A DNA stretch of 64,000 nt from the NCBI GenBank assembly GCA_036488875.1, contig DASXGW010000002.1, positions 124,001 through 188,000 on the forward strand. Direction: 5' to 3'. Origin of the DNA: Candidatus Baltobacteraceae bacterium. GTDB taxonomy: Bacteria; Vulcanimicrobiota; Vulcanimicrobiia; Vulcanimicrobiales; Vulcanimicrobiaceae. The notes under the pieces are model-generated. The model saw only the letters and a list, made by a program, of their open reading frames with translations. It was not told the origin of the DNA and did no database searches. A program made the position numbers and the translations under genes. Of this stretch, positions 32,843 through 42,041 are shown in pieces; the first letter of the stretch is position 1, and every line of letters starts with the position of its first letter.

Positions 32843-35122
32843 GTGGGCTCCGAAGTGCAATCTGCGCACCCGAATCGGCCGCCCTGGTTTTGGCTGCCGG
32901 TCCTCGGTCTCGTAGCGTTGTTGGTGTCGTTTATGATTGCCAACAATGCGCGTTCGCGCGTCTCGCAAAACGATCGAGAGTTTCGCTCGGCTCAGGAAGT
33001 GCGTTTGCACGAAATCGAAACGCACATCGACGACTACTTCGGCAAAGCCATCCAACTCGTCGAAACGGGCGCCCAGACCCTAGGGCCCGTCGTCGACGAT
33101 TCGGCGCGAGTGCGACAACTCGTCCAGGAGCTCTTCCGCTCGCGCAGCACTCACCAGATTTACGGCGTCGGTGCCTATTACGCGCCCGGCGCTTTTTCAA
33201 CGGCGAATCCCGACGGTCTGTTTTCGATCTACTATTCGGCGGCGCGCAACGGCAACACCGTCGAGCATCTGCACGACCCCAACGTCGTTCCGCCCTATAC
33301 GTCGTACGACTGGTACCGTCGCGCGGTGAGAACGCCCAGCGGGCCGCGTTTTTCGGGGCCCTATTGGGAGGGCGGGCGCGACTACATCAGCACCGTACAA
33401 GCGCTGCGGCGCGACGGGAAGGTCGTCGGCGTGATGGCGGTCGATGCGCTAACGCAGACCTTCCGCCAAGAGAACATGGCCAGTCTGCTCGGTCCGGGCG
33501 ACATCGCGTGGATCGAGAGCAGCGAAGGCCACGACAAGGTACTGGTGACGACGGCACCCCTTCCGACCGATGGCGATTGGATCGGGAACACCATCCTGCT
33601 GCACTACACGCACGCCCACATTCACATTTGGAGCAATGCCGCAACCCTGCGGGCCGCCAACGAACGAATCATTACCGGAAGCTTCATCCTCGCCTTGGCG
33701 ATCTGGTTTTTCGCCGGCATCCTGGGCGCGTCGCTGATGCAAATCTGGCGCTCGCGCCAGCGCGCCTTCGCACTCGAACAAGAACGCACGCGCTTGGAAA
33801 ACGAAATCGCCGTCGGCAAGCGAGTCGAGTCGGAGTTGCGCAAGGCGGCCTTTACCGACGAGCTCAGCGGTCTCCCGAATCGCGCGGCGTTCATGGAAAG
33901 TACGTCGGAGGCGATCGCACGGGCGAAGAGCGGCGTGCGTTACGCCGTTTTCTTCATCGACCTCGACCGTTTCAACATGATCAACGAGACGCTCGGGCAC
34001 CCGTTCGGCGACGAGCTGCTCAAGAGCATCGCCGCACGTCTGCACGACCAGCTCGCTCCACGCGGATCGGTTTCGCGCCTCGGCGGCGATGAGTTCCTCG
34101 TCCTCGCGCCGGTCGACGATTCCGAACTCGGCGCGTACGCACAGCGCATGCTGGAGATCGTGCACGAACCGATGCTGCTCGGAGGACGGCTGCTCTACAG
34201 CGGCGCCTCGATCGGCGTCGTGGCGGTCGACCCGCAGTATCAGCGTCCCGAGGAGCTCCTGCGCGACGCCGACATTGCCATGTACGAAGCCAAGAGCCGA
34301 GGTCGCGGCTGTTACGCCGTCTTCGATACCGCGATGCGGACGCGCGTTGCGGCGGAGTCGGATCTCGAGAACGATTTGCGCCGGGCGATCGAGCGCCACG
34401 AGTTCGTTCCCTACTACCAGCCGATCTTTAACGTGCGCACCGATGCCGTCAGCGGATTCGAGGCGTTGGCTCGCTGGCGACGGCCCGGAAGCGGCGTGGT
34501 GGGGGCGGCCGAGTTCATCGGCTACGCCGAGCGCCGCGGCTTAGTCGACGCGATCGACACGGCGCTGATGGAAGACGTCTGTCGCGACGGCGCGGCGATC
34601 TTCGAAGCATTCCCCGACGCAACCGTCTCCGTCAACGTTTCGGCCGTACACCTCACGGTGCCCGACTTCGCCGCGAGTATCGATTCGGCGCTGCACGCAT
34701 ATTCGATGCGGCCCGAACAGCTCAAGCTCGAAATCACCGAAACCGCCATCATGCGCAATCCCGATCAAGCGCGCGCGACGTTACGGTTATTGCAAGGCAA
34801 CGGCGTGAAAATCGTGCTCGACGATTTCGGCGCCGGTCACTCGTCGCTGGCGTATTTGCACCGCTTGCCGATCGAAGGCGTCAAAATTGACCAATCCTTT
34901 ATCATGCCGCTGGCGACGGATCAAAACGCCGTGGCGATCGTGCGCAGCATCGTCGCACTTGCTAAAACGCTCGATCTTTATACCGTCGCCGAAGGCGTCG
35001 AAACGGCCGAGCATCTCGAGATCGTGCGCCAGATCGGCGTCGATCACGCGCAGGGCTTCTTCTTCTCAGCGGCGGTGCCGCTAGGTTCTGTGGTATCGAG
35101 CGCGGCCCGCACGACGGCCTAG
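32843..35122 (+). CDS. Cache-GGDEF-EAL membrane protein (c-di-GMP turnover)
   Basis: A 759-residue signalling protein. Membrane segment 1 (FWLPVLGLVALLVSFMIA) and 2 (GSFILALAIWFFAGILGASL) bracket a periplasmic Cache/PDC sensor of about 240 residues (IYGVGAYYAPGAF, YDWYRRAVRT, GPYWEGGRDYISTV). Then a GGDEF domain with intact GGDEF (LGGDEFLVLA) and an EAL domain with FEALARW, NVSAVHL, LEITETA, DDFGAGHSSLAYL, VKIDQSF and AEGVET. Both active sites look complete, so it may make and break c-di-GMP, or one domain may regulate the other. The ligand is unknown. It starts at GTG 32843, 20 bases after the recombinase. The stop interlocks with the convergent gene (CTAG). Confidence 0.9.
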   Translation: MGSEVQSAHPNRPPWFWLPVLGLVALLVSFMIANNARSRVSQNDREFRSAQEVRLHEIETHIDDYFGKAIQLVETGAQTLGPVVDDSARVRQLVQELFRSRSTHQIYGVGAYYAPGAFSTANPDGLFSIYYSAARNGNTVEHLHDPNVVPPYTSYDWYRRAVRTPSGPRFSGPYWEGGRDYISTVQALRRDGKVVGVMAVDALTQTFRQENMASLLGPGDIAWIESSEGHDKVLVTTAPLPTDGDWIGNTILLHYTHAHIHIWSNAATLRAANERIITGSFILALAIWFFAGILGASLMQIWRSRQRAFALEQERTRLENEIAVGKRVESELRKAAFTDELSGLPNRAAFMESTSEAIARAKSGVRYAVFFIDLDRFNMINETLGHPFGDELLKSIAARLHDQLAPRGSVSRLGGDEFLVLAPVDDSELGAYAQRMLEIVHEPMLLGGRLLYSGASIGVVAVDPQYQRPEELLRDADIAMYEAKSRGRGCYAVFDTAMRTRVAAESDLENDLRRAIERHEFVPYYQPIFNVRTDAVSGFEALARWRRPGSGVVGAAEFIGYAERRGLVDAIDTALMEDVCRDGAAIFEAFPDATVSVNVSAVHLTVPDFAASIDSALHAYSMRPEQLKLEITETAIMRNPDQARATLRLLQGNGVKIVLDDFGAGHSSLAYLHRLPIEGVKIDQSFIMPLATDQNAVAIVRSIVALAKTLDLYTVAEGVETAEHLEIVRQIGVDHAQGFFFSAAVPLGSVVSSAARTTA

Positions 35123-35943
35123 CGCGCGCAGGTCACGATCCAGGCGTTTAAGTTGAGGTGCTTGAGGATGGCCGTCTCGCGATAGCGCGCGTCGGATGGG
35201 CACGTCTTGCTCGAGAACCGGCGTCGCGTGAGATTATACTCAACGTCAACGACGAGCGCATTGCGATCGGTGTACCGCGCGAACTGCCGGCACCATCCTT
35301 GGGCGAAGCACTGCTCGACGACGGCGAAGTCGAAGACTTTGGACAGGTCGGCCACTTGGTTGTTGTCGCCCTTTTCGTCGACCGTCAGGCCAAGCGCGTG
35401 CGCTTGGTTTGCGACCCACGTGTCGTACGCAAGCTGCTGGGCGTAGGTGAGATGGAATCCCGTCTTGTTGACGTAGCCGTCCAGATTGTCGGGATCCATG
35501 CCGTCGAACCCTTTGCGCTTGCAGAGTTGGAAGCGTTTGGTCATGATCGGCTCGAGCGCCGTCGTATCGGCGATATTCAGCCAGCGCTCGCCCGGCCATC
35601 CGCCGTCAGGCTTTCCGAGATCAGCTCTCGGAAACTGCGACGCGTCGGGGCGCCATCGCTCCCAGGTGCCCACGTCGACGTAACAGACGGCGCGGCGACC
35701 TCGCGCGTGAATCGTCGCGACGTCGTGCGCCGTCGTGTCTTGGTAGTCAACGTCGTAGATCTCGGCCGGTACGGTGAGATCGAGCTTTCCGCCGTACTGT
35801 ATTTGATACGTCGAGTCGGCGGCTGGAATCCACCGCGTGCTTCGCGCTGCGTCGGGGGCCGGCAAGGGCGTTGGAGCGGCCGGCGCCGAGCACCCGGCGA
35901 GCAGGCCGGCGAGCAGAAACGCGGCGGGGATGCGAGCGGTCAT
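35119..35943 (-). CDS. GH114-like glycosidase lipoprotein (endo alpha-1,4 polygalactosaminidase type)
   Basis: A 274-residue lipoprotein. The signal AAFLLAGLLAGCSA carries a clear LAGC lipobox. The mature part has TYQIQYGGKLDL, YDVDYQDT, the motif VCYVDVGTWERWRPD, FDGMDPDNLDGY and DEKGDNNQ, all typical of the GH114/TM1410 hydrolase family, with acidic residues (D in VDVG, DPDN) as probable catalytic groups. Family members cut alpha-1,4-galactosaminogalactan-like polymers, possibly in biofilm matrix. The position opposite a c-di-GMP protein makes an exopolysaccharide role reasonable but unproven. The start ATG is 35943. Confidence 0.75.
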   Translation of the reverse strand: MTARIPAAFLLAGLLAGCSAPAAPTPLPAPDAARSTRWIPAADSTYQIQYGGKLDLTVPAEIYDVDYQDTTAHDVATIHARGRRAVCYVDVGTWERWRPDASQFPRADLGKPDGGWPGERWLNIADTTALEPIMTKRFQLCKRKGFDGMDPDNLDGYVNKTGFHLTYAQQLAYDTWVANQAHALGLTVDEKGDNNQVADLSKVFDFAVVEQCFAQGWCRQFARYTDRNALVVDVEYNLTRRRFSSKTCPSDARYRETAILKHLNLNAWIVTCAR

Positions 35944-35960
35944 CGTGAACCATTCGCGCC

Positions 35961-36674
35961 GTGAGACGTTTGGCTCTCCTCCTTCTTCTTCTGGCGCCGG
36001 CGTGTTCGAATGCGACGCCGTACTCCACGACGGTGGGCGTTCTGCGTCCGGGTGCGACGATGACGATTCGGGTGGCAGACGCGACGTTGGCGGCCTATCA
36101 GCCGGCCACGGGCCAACCTCGCGACCGGTTCACGGTCTCAGCCACCGCGCGGGGGAACTCGCCGCCGGCTGCACCCAAGATACGGCCCGCGGGTAAAGGG
36201 ATCGTCATCGACGCTCCGCAGCCGCTGCAATCGCTGCTCGTGCGCGTTCCGGACAGCGTCGCCTTGATCGTGGACAGCCGCCACGGCGACGTTAGCGTCA
36301 CCGACGTCAAGGGCAGCGCGCGCATCGTTGCGGCGGAAGGCAGCGTGCGCGTCTTCATGCGCGACGGTTACGCGCAGGCCGCGACGCAACACGGAAACGT
36401 GTCGGTTGCAATGGGCGCGACGACGTGGCCCGGTACGCTCGCGTTCTCGGCGGTCAATGGCGACGTCGAAGTCTCCGTCGAGGAAACGTCCGCGTTTCAC
36501 GTACACTTGCACACCGATAGCGGAACGCTATTTACGGACTTTAACCTGCGCGGAACGTCGAACGGCTCGTCGGAGACGATCGACGGTGCCGTCAACGGCG
36601 GCGGAGCTCAGCGTATCGACGTCGAGGTGACGCGCGGCTCGATTCGACTGTTACGCCTGCACGCCCAAGCGTGA
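35961..36674 (+). CDS. Lipoprotein with DUF4097-like repeat-rich beta domain
   Basis: A 237-residue lipoprotein (MRRLALLLLLLAPACSNAT with lipobox APAC). The mature region is built of repeated short strands of the DUF4097 (beta-helix adhesin-like) type: VRVPDSVALIVDSRHGDVSV, VRVFMRDGYAQAATQHGNVS, FSAVNGDVEVSVEETSAF and TDSGTLFTDFNL. DUF4097 proteins often sit with envelope stress or signalling modules; the function is unknown. It starts at GTG 35961, 17 bases from the divergent GH114-like gene, so promoters must overlap. The last 24 bases overlap panE in a convergent arrangement. Confidence 0.65.
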   Translation: MRRLALLLLLLAPACSNATPYSTTVGVLRPGATMTIRVADATLAAYQPATGQPRDRFTVSATARGNSPPAAPKIRPAGKGIVIDAPQPLQSLLVRVPDSVALIVDSRHGDVSVTDVKGSARIVAAEGSVRVFMRDGYAQAATQHGNVSVAMGATTWPGTLAFSAVNGDVEVSVEETSAFHVHLHTDSGTLFTDFNLRGTSNGSSETIDGAVNGGGAQRIDVEVTRGSIRLLRLHAQA

Positions 36675-37598
36675 CTGCGCGAGCAACGCTTCCCGGGCTT
36701 TGATTAGGCGCACCATCGCGTCGTTGTAGGGCGTCGGCGTTCCGGTGCGCCGGCCGAACGCGACCACGGCGCCGTTGATGTGATCGATCTCGCTGGGATG
36801 TCCCGATTCGAGATCGTAAGCCATCGAGCTTTTGGCGTCGGCTCCGAGCGCGATGACCTCAGTAACGTATTGCCACGGGCTGACGAACGGCAAGTGAATC
36901 TTCAGCGCGGCGGCGACGTTGGCCACTTCTTCGGCTAGGGCTTCGGCGAGCTGCGCGGCGTTGGGGTCGCGCGGAATCGCGCCGGCGTCGCAATCGAGCA
37001 GCGCCGAGAGTGCGTTGATCGCGGCGTTGGCAACGAGCTTACCCCACAAATGCGGACGGATGTCGTACACGACCGACGCCCGCAATCCGCTGCGGGTGAG
37101 CAAATCGGAGACCGATCGCGCGGTCGTGCGAGCCGCCGACGTCGAACCGATGATGGTGTTGCCGTCGCCGGAACTGCGCACGCGACCCGGCGCGGTCGTG
37201 AGCGACGATTCGGTGGTGATTCCGAGGATGACCGGCACGGCGCCGCCGAGCGCGGTTTTGATCGCGTCTTCATTGCCGACGCCGTTTTGGAGAGAAACGA
37301 TCGGCGTGACTGGGTTGAGCTCGCCTGCGAACGGGCGCAGCGCCCGCAGGGTATCGACGGCTTTGACGAAGAGAAAGAGCACGTGCGAGTTGTAGAGCTC
37401 GCGCGGGTGAGCGGCCACCGAGACCCGTCGCGGCAGCCCGTCGTTGACCGCGAGGCCGTCGCGGCCGATCGCTTCGCCCAGCGTGCGATTGCTGTCGAGA
37501 ATCGTGACGTCGCAGCTGCCGGCGAGATGGTAGCCGAAGAGCGTTCCCATCGCACCCGCTCCGATGATTCCGATGCGCGGCCGGGCCTCTTCAATCAC
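36651..37598 (-). CDS. panE: 2-dehydropantoate 2-reductase
   Basis: A 315-residue ketopantoate reductase family protein, which reduces 2-dehydropantoate to pantoate for CoA with NADPH. Seen: the Rossmann start RIGIIGAGAMGTLFGYHLAG, KAVDTLRALRPF, SLQNGVGNEDAI, GITTESSLTTAPGRV, the catalytic Lys in PHLWGKLVANAAINALSALL and DLESGHPSEIDHINGAVV. All are family hallmarks. GTG 37598 starts one base after the mlaD stop, so it is the last gene of the long operon. No other pantothenate genes are nearby. Confidence 0.88.
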   Translation of the reverse strand: MIEEARPRIGIIGAGAMGTLFGYHLAGSCDVTILDSNRTLGEAIGRDGLAVNDGLPRRVSVAAHPRELYNSHVLFLFVKAVDTLRALRPFAGELNPVTPIVSLQNGVGNEDAIKTALGGAVPVILGITTESSLTTAPGRVRSSGDGNTIIGSTSAARTTARSVSDLLTRSGLRASVVYDIRPHLWGKLVANAAINALSALLDCDAGAIPRDPNAAQLAEALAEEVANVAAALKIHLPFVSPWQYVTEVIALGADAKSSMAYDLESGHPSEIDHINGAVVAFGRRTGTPTPYNDAMVRLIKAREALLAQSRLGVQA

Positions 37599-37599
37599 G

Positions 37600-39132
37600 T
37601 CAGAACTGGTATTGCAGGCCGGCCGTGTTACGGCGTGAGGCGTGCGTCATATCGCGCTGCCCGAAAAAGATCTCCGTACCCGGCGCGATCCGGAAGTTAC
37701 CGTAGAGGTCGATCATCGGGTAGGTAAGATCGTACACGCGCGTTTCGAGCCCGAACCCGCGACTGGACGTGTAGCGCAGCAGCGCTCCCATTTGCGAATA
37801 GAGAACGCCTCCGCCGATCTGGAAGTTCCCTTTGGACTGCTGCAGGACCGCATTCCACGTCGTGTTGTTGCCGATCGAGTTGGCCCCGAACATCAAACTC
37901 GTCGGTGCGTGCGGCAGCACGACGACGTTGAGATCGCCGAGCGGGCCTTGGCTGTGCGTCATCACGGGATTGAGTCCGGGGTTTTGCTGCGGCGCCAGGC
38001 CGCTCAAACGCAGCTGGAGACTGAAGATGTTGTGCACGAGACCGCCGAGCTTGCCCGAAAGCTTGGCGCGCAGGGCGGGCGACATTCCCGGGTGCGCCGG
38101 CTGCGGCGGCGTGCCGTTCCCGCTCGGCAACGGATATGGCGTTGCGCCGGGGATCAACTGCGGCGCCGGCGTCGCACCTTCGTCGACGCCGTAGACGTTG
38201 CTGGTTCCGCCGAGCTCGCCCAGGAGCGAGTTGGCCTTCTGCAGCGTTGCGTCGAGGTTCGCAACCGTGTTGCGCATCTGCGCTTGCGTCTGCGGATCGC
38301 CCGTTACCGAGCGCAAGTCGTGCGTGAGCAGCGCGAGGTTCTGCGTCGTATCGGCAACGCTCCGCGTCGTCGCCAAGAGATTACTTTTCAGGCGAGGATC
38401 CGTCGCAAGACCCTGCAGCGCCGTCATCGACTTGTTGAGCGATGCCGCGGTCGCATCGAGGCGGTCGAGCATTTCGGTCAACTTCGGCGTGCTGTCGGTG
38501 GCGGCGCCGTTGAGCGTGCTCGAGAGTTCTTCGATGTTCGTGCTGGCGGCGACGAACTTGGCCATGAGCATCTGCACCGACGCGTTCGCGGTCGTCGTCA
38601 AATCGTTGGCGTGGTCCAAGGTCGACTGCAGGGTATTGAGCAGGCGCGGCGTGCGTTGTTCCAGCTCGCTCATCACCTGATCGAACTTCCGCATCTCGCC
38701 CTGACCGGCTTGCAAGAGATCCTGGACGCTCGCCGCGTTGCTTCCTACCGGCTGCTGATCGACCGGAAGCACTTGTCGCGCCAGCAGTTCCGTCGTCCGG
38801 CCCTTCGGCGGAACGATGATGAGGGCCGGCGAGCCGGCCAGCGGCGACTGAATCAAGAAGCGCGACTTGGCCGGGATGTCGATATCGTTGCGCACCGCCA
38901 GAATGACGTCGACGGTGTTATCGGGCAACAGCGAGATCGAGTCGACCGACCCGACGGTGACGCCGCTGAAGTAGACCAGCGCACCGGGCGTCAGCCCGGA
39001 TGCCGACTCGAAGTGCACGCCGACGCGGTAGCCGGTGTGCCTCGTTCCGAAATCGGTGATCACGTAGAAGATTCCAAATAGCAGCAACAGTGCTACGATC
39101 GCGAAAGCGCCTACTTGTGCCTGGCGGGTCAT
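37600..39132 (-). CDS. mlaD: MCE/MlaD-family protein with extended C-terminal domain
   Basis: A 510-residue MCE protein, more than twice the size of Escherichia coli MlaD. Order: N-terminal membrane anchor (GAFAIVALLLLFGIFYVI), one MCE domain at about residues 33-115 (GYRVGVHFESASGLTPGALV, GSVDSISLLPDNTVDVILAV), long amphipathic helices at about 135-305 resembling the tunnel helices of longer MCE proteins, a Pro/Gly linker, then a beta-rich end (VLYSQMGALLRYTSSRGFGL, YDLTYPMIDLYGNF, EIFFGQRDMTH) finishing in LQYQF. The terminal phenylalanine and alternating strands suggest outer-membrane insertion. It would shuttle lipid between membranes with MlaE/MlaF. It is probably cotranscribed with mlaF across a 100-base gap. 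Confidence 0.85.
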   Translation of the reverse strand: MTRQAQVGAFAIVALLLLFGIFYVITDFGTRHTGYRVGVHFESASGLTPGALVYFSGVTVGSVDSISLLPDNTVDVILAVRNDIDIPAKSRFLIQSPLAGSPALIIVPPKGRTTELLARQVLPVDQQPVGSNAASVQDLLQAGQGEMRKFDQVMSELEQRTPRLLNTLQSTLDHANDLTTTANASVQMLMAKFVAASTNIEELSSTLNGAATDSTPKLTEMLDRLDATAASLNKSMTALQGLATDPRLKSNLLATTRSVADTTQNLALLTHDLRSVTGDPQTQAQMRNTVANLDATLQKANSLLGELGGTSNVYGVDEGATPAPQLIPGATPYPLPSGNGTPPQPAHPGMSPALRAKLSGKLGGLVHNIFSLQLRLSGLAPQQNPGLNPVMTHSQGPLGDLNVVVLPHAPTSLMFGANSIGNNTTWNAVLQQSKGNFQIGGGVLYSQMGALLRYTSSRGFGLETRVYDLTYPMIDLYGNFRIAPGTEIFFGQRDMTHASRRNTAGLQYQF

Positions 39133-39148
39133 CTTGTTCGCTATTACT

Positions 39149-39175
39149 CCTCGGTCTGTGGGGACCCTCGGTCTG
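39149..39175 (-). repeat. Direct repeat in the mlaF-mlaD gap
   Basis: On the minus strand CAGACCGAGG occurs twice (39175-39166 and 39158-39149), 17 bases apart, just upstream of the mlaD start at 39132. It could be an operator or processing site, or chance. Confidence 0.3.
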
Positions 39176-39232
39176 CGTGCCCCTCGTGTCCTGGGAACCG
39201 CTCCGAATCGCGCCTCCGGCCGGAGCGCCTTT

Positions 39233-40003
39233 TCAAATCGGGATCGGCCCCTTTTCAGAGCCGGTTAGGAACTGCTGGACGATCGGATTGTTGCTGTTTT
39301 TGATGTTTTCGGCGGTGTCGTAGGCGATGATGGCCCCCTCGAAGAGCATCGCGACGTAGTCCGCCATCATAAAAATCGAATGTAGGTCGTGCGAAATGAC
39401 CACCGCGGTGCCGTTGAGTTTCTTGCGCAGCTGAATGATCGTGTCGGTGATGAGGTGCGTCACGATCGGATCGAGACCGGTCGTCGGCTCGTCGTACAGG
39501 ATGAGTTCGGGATGGGTGACGATGGCGCGAGCGAAGCCTGCCCGCTTGAGCATGCCGCCCGAAAGCTCGCTGGGAAAGAGATCGTACGTATTCTCGAGTC
39601 CGACGCTTTCGAGCGCGTCCATGACTTGTTTGCGAATCTCGGCCTCGCTGTCGCGGGTGTGCTCGCGCAGCGGCAGTGCGACGTTGTCACCGACCGTCAA
39701 GCTGTCCAGCAGTGCCGCGAACTGGAAGCTGAGGCTGATGCGCTGCCGAATTTCGATCAGTTGATCTTCACCCAACGCGACGATGTCGCGGTCGCCGACG
39801 TACACGTGCCCTTCGTTGGGCTTGAGCAATCCGTCGATAAGGCGAAGGATCGTCGATTTGCCGGCGCCGGAAAGTCCGACGATGCACGTGATCGCGCCTT
39901 CGACGACGTCGAGGCTGCAGTTACGCAGCACCACCTTGTCGCCGAACGAGAGCGAGGTGTCGTGGAGCCGTGCGATCAGCTTCTTGCCGTTGCGCTCGTT
40001 CAC
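39233..40003 (-). CDS. mlaF: ABC transporter ATPase MlaF
   Basis: A 256-residue ABC ATPase powering the MCE lipid transporter. Walker A is VGLSGAGKSTILRL, the signature LSGGMLKRAGFARAIVT (the GGM-x-KR variant is typical of MlaF/Ttg2A), Walker B ELILYDEPTTGLDP and H-loop VVISHDLHSIF. The C-terminal end (NNPIVQQFLTGSEKGPIPI) matches the extended MlaF tail. The start overlaps the mlaE stop by four bases. No MlaB (STAS) or MlaC gene follows, so the transporter seems to be of the reduced MlaEFD form. It acts at the cytoplasmic face. Confidence 0.93.
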   Translation of the reverse strand: MNERNGKKLIARLHDTSLSFGDKVVLRNCSLDVVEGAITCIVGLSGAGKSTILRLIDGLLKPNEGHVYVGDRDIVALGEDQLIEIRQRISLSFQFAALLDSLTVGDNVALPLREHTRDSEAEIRKQVMDALESVGLENTYDLFPSELSGGMLKRAGFARAIVTHPELILYDEPTTGLDPIVTHLITDTIIQLRKKLNGTAVVISHDLHSIFMMADYVAMLFEGAIIAYDTAENIKNSNNPIVQQFLTGSEKGPIPI

Positions 40004-40776
40004 TGGCCGCCGAAGAGCAGAAACGAGAGGACGAAGTTGGAGACGAAGATCAAGATGATGGAGACGACGACCGCCGACGTCGTGGAGATGCCCACACCGG
40101 CAGCGCCGCCGCGCGTCGATAAACCTTGATACGCGCCGACCATGGCGATGATGATCGCAAAAGCCACGGATTTAATGAGGCCCCTCACGACGTCGCCGAA
40201 CTCAATGGCCTGCCGGGCCGACGAGATAAACGAATCGTAGGAGATATGCGCGTACGTTGCCGCGATCCACATGCCGCCGAGGATCGATACCACGTCGGCG
40301 AAGACCGTCAGCAGCGGCAACATCACCAAGAGCGCCACGAGGCGCGGCACCACGAGAAACCGCGAGGGTTCGAGCGCCATCGAGCGCAAGGCTTCGATCT
40401 GCTCGGTAACCACCATGGAACCGAGTTCGGCCGCGATGGCGGCTCCGGCGCGGCCTGCAACGACCACCGCGGTGAGCATTGGGCCGAGCTCGCGAACGGT
40501 GCCGTACGCCACGGCGCCGCCGACGAGGTTGGCAAATCCGAAGGACACCGCTTGTTGCGCCGACTCCAGCGAGATCACCATGCCGGTGAAGAGCGACGTG
40601 AGCACGACGATGATCCACGACTGAACGCCGAGGAGGTAACATTGCGCCAGCGTTTCGGCCGCCCGAACGCGCAAGCGCGCGACGAAGCCGGCCGATTCGA
40701 ACGTCAGCAGCGTCAGGCCGCCGGCGTATTCGAAGAAGTCCGTCGTCGCCCGGCCGACCTTGTCGAGCATCCTCAT
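40000..40776 (-). CDS. mlaE: ABC transporter permease MlaE
   Basis: A 258-residue membrane permease of the MlaE/YrbE family. About five to six hydrophobic segments are seen, with the hallmark MVISLESAQQAVSFGFANLV, VRELGPMLTAVVVAGRAGAA and AIAAELGSMVVTEQIEALRS stretch, then ALLVMLPLLTVFADVVSILG and IIIAMVGAYQGLSTRGGAAG. It forms the inner-membrane channel of the lipid transporter with MlaF and MlaD. Both ends overlap the neighbouring genes (ATGA type). It is normal in length. Confidence 0.93.
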   Translation of the reverse strand: MRMLDKVGRATTDFFEYAGGLTLLTFESAGFVARLRVRAAETLAQCYLLGVQSWIIVVLTSLFTGMVISLESAQQAVSFGFANLVGGAVAYGTVRELGPMLTAVVVAGRAGAAIAAELGSMVVTEQIEALRSMALEPSRFLVVPRLVALLVMLPLLTVFADVVSILGGMWIAATYAHISYDSFISSARQAIEFGDVVRGLIKSVAFAIIIAMVGAYQGLSTRGGAAGVGISTTSAVVVSIILIFVSNFVLSFLLFGGQ

Positions 40777-41120
40777 GAGGAGGGCGTATTCTCCTCGATG
40801 GCCGCAAGGTCGTGCAAGATCGCTTCCGTCGCCTCGATGCGCTTCACGGCAACGCCGCGCTCGGCGGTGAGATTGAAGTGCACCTGGTTGATCTCTTCGA
40901 GGCGCCGATCGACGTCTCGCAAGCCCCGGCGCGCCTCTTTGGAGAAGCCTTCGAAATAGCGGCGAACCGCATCGAGATAGGCGCGACGCGCGGCGTCGTC
41001 GTCCGTTCCCGCCTCGAGCTGACGCTCGATCTCGGTCTGCGCCCGTTTCATCGCGCGGTCGGTGATGTGGAACGCACCGACTCGCATCGCGAGGCCGGCG
41101 AAGTTCCCCTTATCCGGCAT
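40773..41120 (-). CDS. Small helical protein between rph and mlaE
   Basis: A 115-residue soluble protein, strongly alpha-helical and charged ([60 protein letters not shown]), probably a coiled coil or small bundle. I do not recognise a family. The ATG at 41120 overlaps the rph end by 11 bases, and its stop overlaps mlaE by four, so it is firmly embedded in the operon. Placement ahead of mlaE hints at an Mla accessory role, but there is no MlaB-like STAS fold. Confidence 0.6.
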   Translation of the reverse strand: MPDKGNFAGLAMRVGAFHITDRAMKRAQTEIERQLEAGTDDDAARRAYLDAVRRYFEGFSKEARRGLRDVDRRLEEINQVHFNLTAERGVAVKRIEATEAILHDLAAIEENTPSS

Positions 41121-41850
41121 GCAGCGGAGCGGCCGTGCCAAGCGCGGCGGCCTGCGCGTCGAACAGACGGCGGATCCCGCTTTCGGCCAGGGCCAGCATC
41201 GCGTCGAGCTCGGCGCGATCGAACGGCGTCGCTTCGGCGGTGCCTTGCAGTTCGACGAACCGGCCCGCATCGGTCATGAAAACGTTCATGTCGACGTGCG
41301 CCTGGCTATCCTCGTCGTAGGCGAGGTCGAGCAGCACGCGGCCGTTGACGATGCCGGCGCTGGTTGCCGCAATCATGCCGGTCAGGGGCCAGCGCCCACG
41401 GTCGGCGGGATCGTACATCTTGCGCAGCGCCATGGCCAGCGCGACGTAGGCACCGGTAACCGCGGCGGTGCGCGTCCCGCCGTCGGCCTGGAGAACGTCG
41501 CAGTCGATCCAAAGCGTACGCTCGCCCAACTTTGCCATATCCGTAACCGCGCGCAGCGCGCGTCCGATGATGCGTTGGATTTCATGCGTCCGTCCGCCGA
41601 CGCGGCCTTTGGTGGCCTCCCGCTGCGTGCGCTCTTGGGTCGCGCGCGGAAGCATAGCGTACTCGGCCGTCACCCAACCGACTCCGCGGCCCTTCATCCA
41701 CTGCGGTACGCGGTCTTCCAGCGTGGCGGCGCAGAGGACGCGCGTGTTGCCCACGCTGATGAGCGCGCTGCCTTCGGCGTACTTCAAAAACCCCGGCTCG
41801 ATGGACACCGGGCGCAACTCGTCGAGTTGCCGGCCGTCGCTGCGCGTCAT
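41110..41850 (-). CDS. rph: Ribonuclease PH
   Basis: RNase PH is a phosphorolytic 3-to-5 exonuclease trimming tRNA precursors. The 246-residue protein has [60 protein letters not shown], the conserved SDP-like region [20 protein letters not shown] and [20 protein letters not shown]. Length is normal and the PH fold complete. The ATG at 41850 overlaps the upstream small gene (ATGA). An earlier in-frame start lies inside that gene. Confidence 0.94.
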   Translation of the reverse strand: MTRSDGRQLDELRPVSIEPGFLKYAEGSALISVGNTRVLCAATLEDRVPQWMKGRGVGWVTAEYAMLPRATQERTQREATKGRVGGRTHEIQRIIGRALRAVTDMAKLGERTLWIDCDVLQADGGTRTAAVTGAYVALAMALRKMYDPADRGRWPLTGMIAATSAGIVNGRVLLDLAYDEDSQAHVDMNVFMTDAGRFVELQGTAEATPFDRAELDAMLALAESGIRRLFDAQAAALGTAAPLHAG

Positions 41851-42026
41851 TCCGAGCGCGACGATTCGTCTTCGGTCAAACGATCGATGATGTGCCGCGC
41901 GAACCACGCCGGGCGGTCGGGGGCGGCATGCCCGACTCGATGTTGATAGACGGCGTGCGCCTGTTCGGCTTCGCGCAGCATATCGGCAAGGCGCTCGACG
42001 GGGTGTTCTCCCAGTTCGACCTGCAT
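41847..42026 (-). CDS. Small conserved-looking protein (59 aa) between glmS and rph
   Basis: A 59-residue frame: ATG 42026, TGA 41849-41847, overlapping the rph ATG by four bases. GAGGA stands seven bases before the start, and the glmS stop is 15 bases upstream. The sequence opens [20 protein letters not shown], continues with [13 protein letters not shown], and has a Trp/Pro motif ([14 protein letters not shown]). It resembles short helical proteins with a HxxYE...DWPxWYAxxI-like pattern seen in other high-GC bacteria. Function unknown. The ribosome site, both junctions and codon use make it very probably real. Confidence 0.75.
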   Translation of the reverse strand: MQVELGEHPVERLADMLREAEQAHAVYQHRVGHAAPDRPAWFARHIIDRLTEDESSRSE

Positions 42027-42041
42027 GGCGATGTCCTCGAT

